Shown: in pieces, positions 1 through 5,022 of the stretch
Layout: each line of letters starts with the position of its first letter
Numbering within the stretch: position 1 is the first letter of the stretch
Assembly: GCA_020355105.1 (NCBI GenBank)
Contig: CP070658.1
Location: 1,979,745-1,986,681 of the forward strand
Length of the DNA: 6,937 nt
DNA from: Candidatus Thorarchaeota archaeon
GTDB taxonomy: Archaea > Asgardarchaeota > Thorarchaeia > Thorarchaeales > Thorarchaeaceae
Direction of reading: 5' to 3'
Made by a program: the position numbers and the translations under genes
Notes under the pieces: generated by a model
What the model was told of the DNA's origin: nothing
What the model saw: only the letters and a program-made list of their open reading frames with translations
Database searches by the model: none

Positions 1-330
1 CTTGGGATAACCTTGAACACAATGGCATCGCACAGTGAACTGTCCTTTCTGCTACATGACCTTCCCATTGCCGAAGGCGTCGGAGACTTTGCCCGAGCCC
101 TCGGCGTCCAAGAAAGAAAGATGGTACTGGAGGGGGGAGAGGAGTTCGCTATTGTACTCACCATTCAAGAAGACCGCTGGGACGAGGCACTTGAGATTAC
201 ACGAAGTCTGCATGTGCCTCTACAAAAGATAGGTCGGGTAAGTGCAGGCCAGGGTGTACGGTTGAAGGCCCCAGAGGGGGACATTGAGATTCCACCAAGA
301 GGGTATGACAACTTCAGGGAGTGGGAATGA
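1..330 (+). CDS. thiL: Thiamine-monophosphate kinase, C-terminal part (5' end outside window)
   Basis: ThiL phosphorylates thiamine monophosphate with ATP to give thiamine diphosphate, the last step of cofactor synthesis in the cytoplasm. The reading frame is open from base 1 and gives about 109 residues ending in TGA. What is visible matches the C-terminal AIR-synthase-like half of the family: an LP.(A)..VGDFARALG segment, then LEGGEEFAIVLTI (the usual ThiL form is GGEDYELLFT), then IGRVSAGQGVRL, and a terminal RGYDNF, matching the typical RGGYDHF-like end. The N-terminal ATP and Mg-binding half lies upstream of the window. The ATG at residue 8 and the TTG at base 13 are internal, because homology-like sequence continues to the edge. 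The radical SAM gene begins inside or just after this gene, so the two are probably one transcript. The ThiL call is made from recalled family motifs; another AIR-synthase-fold kinase is less likely. Confidence 0.8.
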   Translation, partial: LGITLNTMASHSELSFLLHDLPIAEGVGDFARALGVQERKMVLEGGEEFAIVLTIQEDRWDEALEITRSLHVPLQKIGRVSAGQGVRLKAPEGDIEIPPRGYDNFREWE

Positions 331-2062
331 GCTGGACAGGGTAGTGATTGTTGATGGCTATGTGGATGAGCCTACATGTCTCGGTGTCCCACCCTACATC
401 AGTCCCTATCCGCGATACTTGGCTGGTGCCATCTGGACAGAATCTCCTGGTACGGAGGTAGTCTACCAGACGATAGACCAAGTTCGTCTGCTCAGAAACC
501 CTCAGGACAACTGGGCCAGTGCTGACATGATACTCCTGATTGCAGGAATGATAGTGCCTGGAAAGTATATTGGCGGTACTCCCATATCCGTCAAAGAGGC
601 CAAGCGATTCTTCTCAGATGAGAGAATTGCTGACCATCCTAAGTTGCTGGTTGGTCCATGGGCACGCTTTGGTTGTGGACTTGAAGGAGGACGTCTTGCA
701 CTTAGTTCTGATGTACTCTCTCCACCATTTGACTACATTGTTTCCGGGGACTCCGAGGTAGTCCTTGCTGACATAATGAAAGCGGGCTATGACCTTTCTA
801 CCGTGGACCTCTCCAAGGTGAGGGAAACTCCTGATGGAATCCAGGAGTACTCCATTCGAGGAGCAGATGTGATCTTACAACATCCAGGTTACACGAAAGG
901 GCATCTAATCTGCGAAATCGAAACCTATCGCGGTTGCCCACGCTACATCACAGGTGGGTGTTCGTTCTGCACTGAACCTCTCTATGGTCATCCAGCACAA
1001 CGAGCCGCGTCTGATGTAGCAAGAGAAGTCGAGGCTCTATATGAAAAGGGAGTCCGGGCATTTCGCATTGGCAACCAAGCAGACCTGTTCACATATGGGT
1101 CTGAGGGAATTGGAGATGATGAGTTTCCGAAACCAAATCCGGCCGCTATTGGTGAGCTCTTCACGAAGATACGCTCTGTCGCTCCAGAATTGGAGGTTCT
1201 CCACATAGACAACGTCAACCCAGGCACCCTTGCTCACCATCCTGAAGAGAGCAGAGAGATTGCCAAGACAATCATAAGGCACCACACACCCGGAGATGTC
1301 GCTGCTTTTGGAGTGGAATCGTTAGATCCCGAGGTAGTTAGACGCAACAACTTGAAGGCGGACGAGGATCAAGTAATGAATGCAGTTCGTCTACTTAATG
1401 AGGTTGGCAGCCGGCGGCCTCTCTGGGGACTGCCTCATCTACTACCAGGCATCAACCTTCTCTACGGCCTTTTGGGTGAGAGTAAGAAGACCCTTGAATA
1501 CAATGAGTTGTTTCTAGAACGCCTTCTGGAAGAGAACCTCATTGTGCGCCGCATCAACATAAGGCAAGTAATCGGTTTCGATGGGACCCGGCTAAGAGGT
1601 GAGAAACGCAGAGGCGTCAAAAGACATCAGTTCGTCAAACACAAGAATCGAGTAAGAGAAACGATTGACCTTGAAATGATAAAGAGGGTCGCACCCTATG
1701 GCACTGTAATTCGGTTTGCATTCCTTGAACAACAGAGGGGCAAGAGCAATCTCTACCGCCCTCTAGGGACCTACCCACTTCTCTGCCAAATGCCGAATGG
1801 GCAAAGTACCCAGGCGAAAGTAGATGTCTTTGTAGTGGATCATGGTCCAAGGTCTCTGACTGTCCTACCGCACCCCTTCAAGGTTCGTGGGTCCTCAATA
1901 TCTCAATGGCAGGCTGTCCCCGGAATAGGAGCGAGGCGAGCTGCTAGGATAAAGGCCGCCGATTCGATTCAAAGCTCTGAACGTCTTAGCACTCTACTCG
2001 AAACAGAGCTCCCTGAATGGCTATCACGGAATCTAAACTTCGACAAACCCGAAACAGAATGA
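305..2062 (+). CDS. Radical SAM protein with C-terminal helix-hairpin-helix (COG1031-like)
   Basis: This is a protein of about 585 residues resembling the archaeal COG1031 group of uncharacterised radical SAM enzymes. Counting from the ATG at 305, residues 1-190 look like a cobalamin/methylthiotransferase-type N-terminal region, with VVIVDGY near the start and YIVSGDSEVVL near 144-154. The iron-sulfur motif is C211-PRYITGG-C219-SF-C222, spaced CX7CX2C instead of the standard CX3CX2C, inside ETYRGCPRY...GGCSFCTEP. FGVESLDPEVVRRNNL (about 335-350) matches the usual mid-barrel radical SAM segment. AVPGIGARRAARI at about 537-549 is a helix-hairpin-helix, which suggests nucleic acid binding. The substrate is unknown; RNA or DNA modification is inferred from the HhH only. 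The start is uncertain. TTG 284 and ATG 305 overlap thiL, with AAGAGGG almost touching 305; GTG 344 would begin right at the conserved VIVDGY and leave a 13-nt gap. The gene ends 5 nt from the convergent tRNA. Confidence 0.85.
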   Translation: MTTSGSGNELDRVVIVDGYVDEPTCLGVPPYISPYPRYLAGAIWTESPGTEVVYQTIDQVRLLRNPQDNWASADMILLIAGMIVPGKYIGGTPISVKEAKRFFSDERIADHPKLLVGPWARFGCGLEGGRLALSSDVLSPPFDYIVSGDSEVVLADIMKAGYDLSTVDLSKVRETPDGIQEYSIRGADVILQHPGYTKGHLICEIETYRGCPRYITGGCSFCTEPLYGHPAQRAASDVAREVEALYEKGVRAFRIGNQADLFTYGSEGIGDDEFPKPNPAAIGELFTKIRSVAPELEVLHIDNVNPGTLAHHPEESREIAKTIIRHHTPGDVAAFGVESLDPEVVRRNNLKADEDQVMNAVRLLNEVGSRRPLWGLPHLLPGINLLYGLLGESKKTLEYNELFLERLLEENLIVRRINIRQVIGFDGTRLRGEKRRGVKRHQFVKHKNRVRETIDLEMIKRVAPYGTVIRFAFLEQQRGKSNLYRPLGTYPLLCQMPNGQSTQAKVDVFVVDHGPRSLTVLPHPFKVRGSSISQWQAVPGIGARRAARIKAADSIQSSERLSTLLETELPEWLSRNLNFDKPETE

Positions 2063-2067
2063 TTCTA

Positions 2068-2176
2068 TGGCGGGCCCGGCCGGATTTGAACCGGCGATCT
2101 CTAACTTAGAAGGCTAGCGCCCTATTTGCGTCCCAAAGGATGATTCCCAAGAGGGTCCAGGCTAGGCAACGGGCCC
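2068..2176 (-). tRNA. tRNA-Arg (anticodon UCU) with D-loop insertion, CCA encoded
   Basis: Read on the minus strand, all arms can be drawn. The acceptor is GGGCCCG/CGGGCCC (7 bp) with discriminator G and an encoded CCA (2068-2070). The linker is UU. The D-stem GCCU pairs with GGGC, including one U-G pair. The anticodon arm CUAGC-CUUCUAA-GUUAG has anticodon UCU at 2110-2108. The variable loop is AGAUC, and the T-arm is GCCGG-UUCAAAU-CCGGC. The gene is 109 nt instead of about 78 because the D-loop holds 31-32 extra bases. Without them the D-loop is AGCCUGGAUA or AGCCUGGUA, both ordinary for an archaeal tRNA, with G18G19 intact. The anticodon loop is complete and carries no insertion. The tRNA reads AGA codons, and AGG if U34 permits. 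A TATA-like box lies 27 bp upstream. Confidence 0.93.
2125..2156 (-). other. Putative non-canonical intron in the D-loop of tRNA-Arg(UCU)
   Basis: This is the stretch between the conserved GG of the D-loop and the UA that precedes the D-stem 3' strand. Because of an A repeated at both borders, the intron can be 2125-2155, 2126-2156 (31 nt each) or 2125-2156 (32 nt). A bulge-helix core can be drawn: CCCU (2155-2152) pairs with AGGG (2123-2120), with 3-nt bulges GGA (2158-2156) and AAU (2126-2124) on opposite strands. Cutting each bulge after its second base gives the 32-nt version. The outer helix is imperfect (CUAGC 2165-2161 with GCUAG 2118-2114, with extra bases beside the core) and the inner helix is weak, so this is a relaxed motif. 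It would be cut by the archaeal tRNA splicing endonuclease. No RNA evidence is available from sequence alone. Confidence 0.72.
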
Positions 2177-2195
2177 TGAGAGTTCCTCGGCTTCT

Positions 2196-2211
2196 TTCTC
2201 TTAAAAGAGAA
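2196..2211 (-). promoter_or_regulatory. TATA-like box of the tRNA-Arg gene inside a palindrome
   Basis: CTTTTAAG (minus strand, 2207-2200) is centred about 27 bp before the first base of the mature tRNA, the expected distance for an archaeal box A when transcription starts at or near the tRNA 5' end. It lies in a perfect inverted repeat, TTCTCTT-AA-AAGAGAA (7-bp arms). The palindrome may simply reflect the box, or it may act as a terminator or operator between this gene and the oxidase-like gene that ends at 2248. Confidence 0.5.
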
Positions 2212-2247
2212 TTGGTCTACTTTGACCCTCCTTGCACGCCGAAGCAA

Positions 2248-2703
2248 CTAAAACTCAATCTTCTTCACTGTTTCAAAGTTGTCCACGATATACATCTTCT
2301 CAATCACGATTCTTAAGACTGCACAATCTGGTGATTTCACAAAGTCTGACAAGAAAGGGTTCTTCTTCACTAGCATCTCTGCCAAGTTCTCCCGCTCAGG
2401 GGACTCTGTTTCTACCGCATCACCAATCAGTGTCACCGAGGTCGTGGTGTCGAAATCGGACGGTGTGTTCTTGCGATTATCAATCATCAGTGAAACGCGG
2501 CGATTGGCGCTAATCTGGCGATACTTGAGTCGATTCCGCATTGTTGCAAACACTACTTCTCTCAAATCCGGTGTGAACTCAAAACCAACCAAGCAGGAAT
2601 AGGGCTCGTCGCTCGCTGAAGTTCCCAGAACTGAAACTATCTGCGAACTGAAGAGCTCCATAAGCCGTTCGCGCAATACATCGTCCATCTCATCGAACAT
2701 CAT
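2248..2703 (-). CDS. Pyridoxamine 5'-phosphate oxidase-like flavin/heme split-barrel protein
   Basis: The 151-residue protein resembles single-domain FMN-binding split-barrel proteins of the pyridoxamine 5'-phosphate oxidase family, which bind FMN, F420 or heme. Visible hallmarks in order are IVSVLGTSASDEPYSCLVGFEF (about 22-43, the first strands: a T/S-rich turn followed by a substrate strand), VVFATMRNRLKYRQISANRRVSLMID (about 49-74, the strand-helix-strand that contacts the cofactor phosphate), VTLIGDAVETE (about 90-100) and a C-terminal VLRIVIEKMYIVDNF strand pair. The length suits small general family members; true PdxH is longer and has a distinctive C-terminus, so vitamin B6 synthesis is not implied. 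There are two tandem ATGs (2703 and 2700). GGCGGAG lies 5 nt before the first and 8 nt before the second, so the second may be the true start. Cofactor and substrate cannot be told from sequence. Confidence 0.82.
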   Translation of the reverse strand: MMFDEMDDVLRERLMELFSSQIVSVLGTSASDEPYSCLVGFEFTPDLREVVFATMRNRLKYRQISANRRVSLMIDNRKNTPSDFDTTTSVTLIGDAVETESPERENLAEMLVKKNPFLSDFVKSPDCAVLRIVIEKMYIVDNFETVKKIEF

Positions 2704-2751
2704 TTTAGCTCCGCCTCGTTTCTAGACTAGGCTTTAGATTATCTTGCAATC

Positions 2752-2759
2752 TCATTAAG
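2752..2759 (-). promoter_or_regulatory. Candidate TATA box of the oxidase-like gene
   Basis: CTTAATGA on the minus strand would place a transcription start near 2729 and leave a leader of about 26 nt carrying the GGCGGAG ribosome-binding sequence. A rival box, GATAATCTAAA near 2733-2743, cannot be excluded. A small inverted repeat, GTCTT-TC-AAGAC (2772-2783), lies about 20 bp upstream of the box, and a larger palindrome lies at 2794-2816. Confidence 0.3.
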
Positions 2760-2793
2760 TCACTGTTTATCGTCTTTCAAGACAAGAGTTTGT

Positions 2794-2816
2794 GTTGGGT
2801 GACATTGTCACCCAAC
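2794..2816. repeat. Perfect palindrome, 11-bp arms with 1-nt spacer
   Basis: GTTGGGTGACA - T - TGTCACCCAAC is a perfect inverted repeat in the 124-bp gap between the TspO-like gene (stop at 2828) and the oxidase-like gene (start at 2703). In RNA it would give a 10-bp stem with a 3-nt loop, 11 nt after the TspO-like stop codon. No T-run follows on the minus strand, so it is not a clear terminator. As DNA it lies roughly 65 bp before the inferred start of the oxidase-like transcript, where an operator or activator site could be. The sequence does not decide between an RNA hairpin and a protein-binding site. Confidence 0.75.
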
Positions 2817-2827
2817 GTCAATCTGCC

Positions 2828-3640
2828 TCATTGAAGTAGATAGAACTCTGAATATCGCTGTCGTCTTAGTAAGGGCAGCAGGACAATCGCAATCAGTATC
2901 ACAATGGCAGCTCCTAAAGCAGTGAAGTAGATCACAGGAATCGAAGCCTGCTTGGCTGCAATACCAGCAGTGGCCCAAACCACTACTAGACCAAATGCGA
3001 AATCTCTCCTTCTGACCAACATCAGCAGAGTGATTAGAACCGCGACAAGGATCATGGCTGCAGTCCAAGTTTCTTGTACTGCCGATGGAATTCCTGGGCT
3101 TCTCCCGAGGTAGTTTAATACTGAGGCTGTATTGGCTATGGTGGCCACAGACAACCAACCTAGGTAGACGCTCAGTGGAAGATGCACAGCAAGTTTGACG
3201 TTCCTAGAAACCTCTCTCACCCCAATCCCAAGACGCAGGTACGTCCAGAGCAGAGTTAGAAACAATCCCACAATCGGGATTACTGTGAGTAGGAAGAGAT
3301 CATTTGGAGGGGGATAGGAGTAGTGGAAGATTGTCAACCATCCAATGTTGAACACAGCACTGATCAAGTACAGGAAGCCGATATCACGCAGATATTGGGC
3401 ATCTCGCTGACTTGACCTTATCTGATAGAAAGTGAAGACGAAAAGGAGCGTGTAGATGACACCCCATATTGAGAACACATAGTTGGCTGGTGTGAATAGG
3501 TTTGGATATGCGTTGGAAACCTCGCCGGAGGTAACACCATTGAGAGGGAGTATGTTCACTAAGGCATTGAAGATGACAGTGCCTATTATTGCCACTACAT
3601 TAGCTACTTGAAATGATAATGGATTAGTTTTAGAAGACAT
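2828..3640 (-). CDS. TspO/MBR-like (tryptophan-rich sensory protein type) membrane protein
   Basis: This is a 270-residue integral membrane protein. The segment LPLNGVTSGEVSN, then LFTPANYVFSIWGVIYTLLF, followed by FNIGWLTIF and LSVYLGWLSVATIAN, matches the longer TspO-related proteins annotated as tryptophan-rich sensory proteins. Classical TspO (about 160 residues, 5 helices) binds porphyrins and cholesterol; the longer group is of unknown function. Seven to eight hydrophobic helices can be seen, near residues 11-31, 51-71, 84-103, 113-135, 147-170, 188-207, 211-228 and 231-257, ending in a basic RRQR tail. Start choice: a GTG at 3649 would add three residues but lies only about 17 bp from the TATA-like box at 3663-3670, upstream of the expected transcription start. 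The ATG at 3640 is about 26 bp away and has no ribosome-binding sequence, so a leaderless mRNA is likely. Confidence 0.82.
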   Translation of the reverse strand: MSSKTNPLSFQVANVVAIIGTVIFNALVNILPLNGVTSGEVSNAYPNLFTPANYVFSIWGVIYTLLFVFTFYQIRSSQRDAQYLRDIGFLYLISAVFNIGWLTIFHYSYPPPNDLFLLTVIPIVGLFLTLLWTYLRLGIGVREVSRNVKLAVHLPLSVYLGWLSVATIANTASVLNYLGRSPGIPSAVQETWTAAMILVAVLITLLMLVRRRDFAFGLVVVWATAGIAAKQASIPVIYFTALGAAIVILIAIVLLPLLRRQRYSEFYLLQ

Positions 3641-3662
3641 GAAATCCACATCTTAACAATAG

Positions 3663-3670
3663 TAAATAAG
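3663..3670 (-). promoter_or_regulatory. TATA box of the TspO-like gene
   Basis: CTTATTTA on the minus strand is preceded by the purine-rich GGAAAG, as in an archaeal BRE. Its centre is about 26 bp before the ATG at 3640, so transcription probably starts at the start codon itself. Confidence 0.55.
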
Positions 3671-3700
3671 CTTTCCGACATAGTTCCATTCAGGCCTCGA

Positions 3701-3779
3701 CGCTGATAGAGAGCGTTCCGGGAACTTACCAGAGTCCCCGAACCGGGGTGTGTGAAGCCGTGGTTTTACCGATTAGGCT
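3701..3779. other. Intergenic cluster of four consecutive hairpins, function unknown
   Basis: Four inverted repeats follow each other. They are CGCT...AGCG (3701-3715), GTTCC-G-GGAAC (3715-3725), CCCCG-AAC-CGGGG (3736-3748) and a nested AGCC..GGT..ACC..GGCT (3756-3779). The last overlaps the end of the 85-residue gene, including its stop codon. The cluster sits just upstream of the TATA box of the TspO-like gene. It could be a 3' UTR/terminator of the small gene, a small RNA, or chance in a GC-rich patch. I could not fit it to a tRNA or to a clear C/D or H/ACA guide RNA. Confidence 0.35.
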
Positions 3780-4030
3780 AGAAAAGAAGGCGGATAGATT
3801 ACAAAATACTGGACCACAATCGAGAGAAGTATTCCACTCGCGACTAGCCCCTTTCCCCTCCCGGGGTTGACATCGGTGAACCATAGGATTGCTCCTACCA
3901 GCACCACGACAACGCCAGACACTCTGCCGATGAATATCAGGAAGTTCCAGATCTCAACGAAATACATGATTAGCATGTTAACAAAGTCAGTCAACGGACT
4001 TAGGAGCTGAAAAGCCTGCACAGGCCTCAC
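3773..4030 (-). CDS. Small two-helix membrane protein of unknown function
   Basis: The predicted product has 85 residues. Two hydrophobic stretches are evident: about 18-51 (MLIMYFVEIWNFLIFIGRVS followed by GVVVVLVGAILWF, long enough for a helix with an amphipathic lead-in or a hairpin) and about 62-79 (LVASGILLSIVVQYFVIY). They are joined by a short polar loop, FTDVNPGRGKG. The layout of paired helices with a Gly/Arg loop recalls VirB2-like or other small archaeal membrane proteins, but no family is recognised. The GTG start is supported by a TATA-like box about 27 bp upstream (4054-4061) with no ribosome-binding sequence. Other starts, such as the GTG at codon 4 and the ATG at codon 19, are possible, but the last would trim the amphipathic N-terminus. 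The flanking genes give no functional clue. Hydrophobic pattern, promoter and intact frame make it likely to be real. Confidence 0.62.
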   Translation of the reverse strand: MRPVQAFQLLSPLTDFVNMLIMYFVEIWNFLIFIGRVSGVVVVLVGAILWFTDVNPGRGKGLVASGILLSIVVQYFVIYPPSFLA

Positions 4031-4053
4031 CGGTATTCAGTCCGAGGATGTCC

Positions 4054-4061
4054 AATTTAAG
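4054..4061 (-). promoter_or_regulatory. TATA box of the small membrane protein gene
   Basis: CTTAAATT on the minus strand, preceded by GGGAC, is centred about 27 bp before the GTG at 4030. The spacing fits a leaderless or near-leaderless transcript. It lies in the 74-bp gap after the deacetylase-like gene, so the small gene appears to have its own promoter. Confidence 0.5.
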
Positions 4062-4104
4062 GTCCCCATAAACCCCAGAAGAAACGGTTCATTCTTGGAC
4101 TCCT

Positions 4105-4893
4105 CTACAACTTCCCTTCTCTCAAACCGTCGCAGAAGGCTAGGACATTCTTCCCTAGGTCTTGGAAATTGTAGCCTCCCTCCAGAAGTCCGTAACGACG
4201 ACCTTCACATCTTTTCATAGCAAATTCGTACATGAGCTCTCCTATCCTCTTGAAGGCATCAGTGGAGAGGTTCGACCCCCAGTCATCTATATACTGGTCA
4301 AATCCTGCAGAGGCCATGATAATATCAACATCGGGACTAGCATCTAGCGTCCTCTTCACGTCGGCCAGATATGCATCGTCACCGTACCCTCTCGGATTGT
4401 GAATCACGAAATCTTCGTCATGTCCGAGGATGTTTATGTTTCCATCGCCAGTGTGCAGATCAAAGTCTAGGATGAATGCAGACTTGATTCGTCCAGTGGC
4501 TTTCAGATGCAGCAGAGACACAGCTACATTGTTGAAGTAGCAGAACCCCCAACAGCTATCCGATGATGCATGATGTCCCGGAGGACGTATCAGACCGAAC
4601 GCTGGTTCACCCTCAACAGCTATCTCGGCCGTGAGGATTGCTCCGCCAGCTGCCAACGCCGAGACGTCGAACAGCAGACTCTCCTCCCTGTAACCTCGGC
4701 CCCCTCTGATTCTCTCAAGATGGTCTCGTCCGTGTGCGCGCAATATTTGCTCATCCGTTGCAGGACTTGGCTCCATGAGTTCATACAAGGGATGCTCTGA
4801 GAGAATATCTACTGCGGTATCTAGCCTCCCCGAAGCTCCAGCTGGAGTACCATCATATGACTGTTTCATCAAAGGATGATATACAATCTTCAC
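4105..4893 (-). CDS. Histone deacetylase/acetylpolyamine amidohydrolase family protein
   Basis: The 262-residue zinc hydrolase has the arginase/deacetylase fold. It would remove acetyl or similar acyl groups from lysine, polyamine or a small amide; the natural substrate in archaea is unknown. Family motifs in order are the HPL start, RPPGHHA (103-109, catalytic His pair 107/108), GFCYFNN (116-122), LDFDLHTGDG (142-151, zinc ligands D145 and H147), SAGFDQYIDDW (195-205, third zinc ligand D199) and EGGYNF (238-243, Tyr241 as the oxyanion-stabilising tyrosine). The catalytic set is therefore complete. The residue after the zinc-binding His, usually His in human-type enzymes, is Thr148. The protein is compact compared with about 300-340 residues typical of the family; it lacks some loop insertions, not motifs. 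It starts at GTG 4893, with a TATA-like box about 27 bp upstream and no clear ribosome-binding sequence. Whether the genome encodes histones cannot be seen here. Confidence 0.92.
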   Translation of the reverse strand: MKIVYHPLMKQSYDGTPAGASGRLDTAVDILSEHPLYELMEPSPATDEQILRAHGRDHLERIRGGRGYREESLLFDVSALAAGGAILTAEIAVEGEPAFGLIRPPGHHASSDSCWGFCYFNNVAVSLLHLKATGRIKSAFILDFDLHTGDGNINILGHDEDFVIHNPRGYGDDAYLADVKRTLDASPDVDIIMASAGFDQYIDDWGSNLSTDAFKRIGELMYEFAMKRCEGRRYGLLEGGYNFQDLGKNVLAFCDGLREGKL

Positions 4894-4916
4894 ATATTCC
4901 GTTCTAGAGCACGCTA

Positions 4917-4924
4917 CATATCTG
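4917..4924 (-). promoter_or_regulatory. Weak TATA-like box of the deacetylase-like gene
   Basis: AGATATGT on the minus strand is centred about 27 bp before the GTG at 4893. The match is weaker than at the next two genes, but the spacing is the same. It lies downstream of the L12 terminator-like hairpin, which supports separate transcription from the ribosomal operon. Confidence 0.38.
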
Positions 4925-4940
4925 TGTGTGGGTTGCTTTC

Positions 4941-4987
4941 ATCAAAAACAGTAGTGAGCGGACAGGCTCGCGACCTGCCCGTTCTCA
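4941..4987 (-). terminator. Stem-loop plus T5 tract after the L1-L10-L12 operon
   Basis: On the minus strand, TGAG(AA)CGGGCAGG pairs across the loop TCGCGAG with CCTGTCCGCTCA (4987-4955). This gives 12 pairs including one G-U that forms only in minus-strand RNA, plus a 2-nt bulge. A TTTTT run (4948-4944) follows 6 nt later. It begins 36 nt after the L12 stop. Archaeal RNA polymerase ends on T-runs, so the T5 may be the active element and the hairpin a 3'-end stabiliser. Confidence 0.55.
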
Positions 4988-5022
4988 TATGTGAGGAATC
5001 AAACCTGGGTCTTGGACCGACT

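Noticed and set aside
988..1285. Minus-strand frames inside the radical SAM gene
   Set aside because: They lie wholly opposite the conserved catalytic region and lack promoter or family signals.
2232..2602. Two plus-strand open frames opposite the oxidase-like gene
   Set aside because: They are antisense to a gene with clear family motifs and have no recognisable protein features of their own.
2063..2827. Integration site (tRNA used as attachment site) with a mobile island beside it
   Set aside because: No integrase, no direct repeat of the tRNA 3' end and only ordinary cellular genes are present in the window.
2808..3158. Minus-strand open frame rich in Cys, His and Ser inside the TspO-like gene
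   Set aside because: It is an alternate frame of a well-supported membrane protein; the composition is typical of a shadow frame and no zinc-binding pattern holds.
3690..3800. Possible second tRNA or tRNA-Sec-like gene on the minus strand (GGTAAAACC, GGCTTCACA, CCCCGGTTCGGGG)
   Set aside because: The T-loop would lack the conserved A58 and its stem does not pair, no anticodon stem of 5 bp forms around TTCACA, and no acceptor stem closes the ends.
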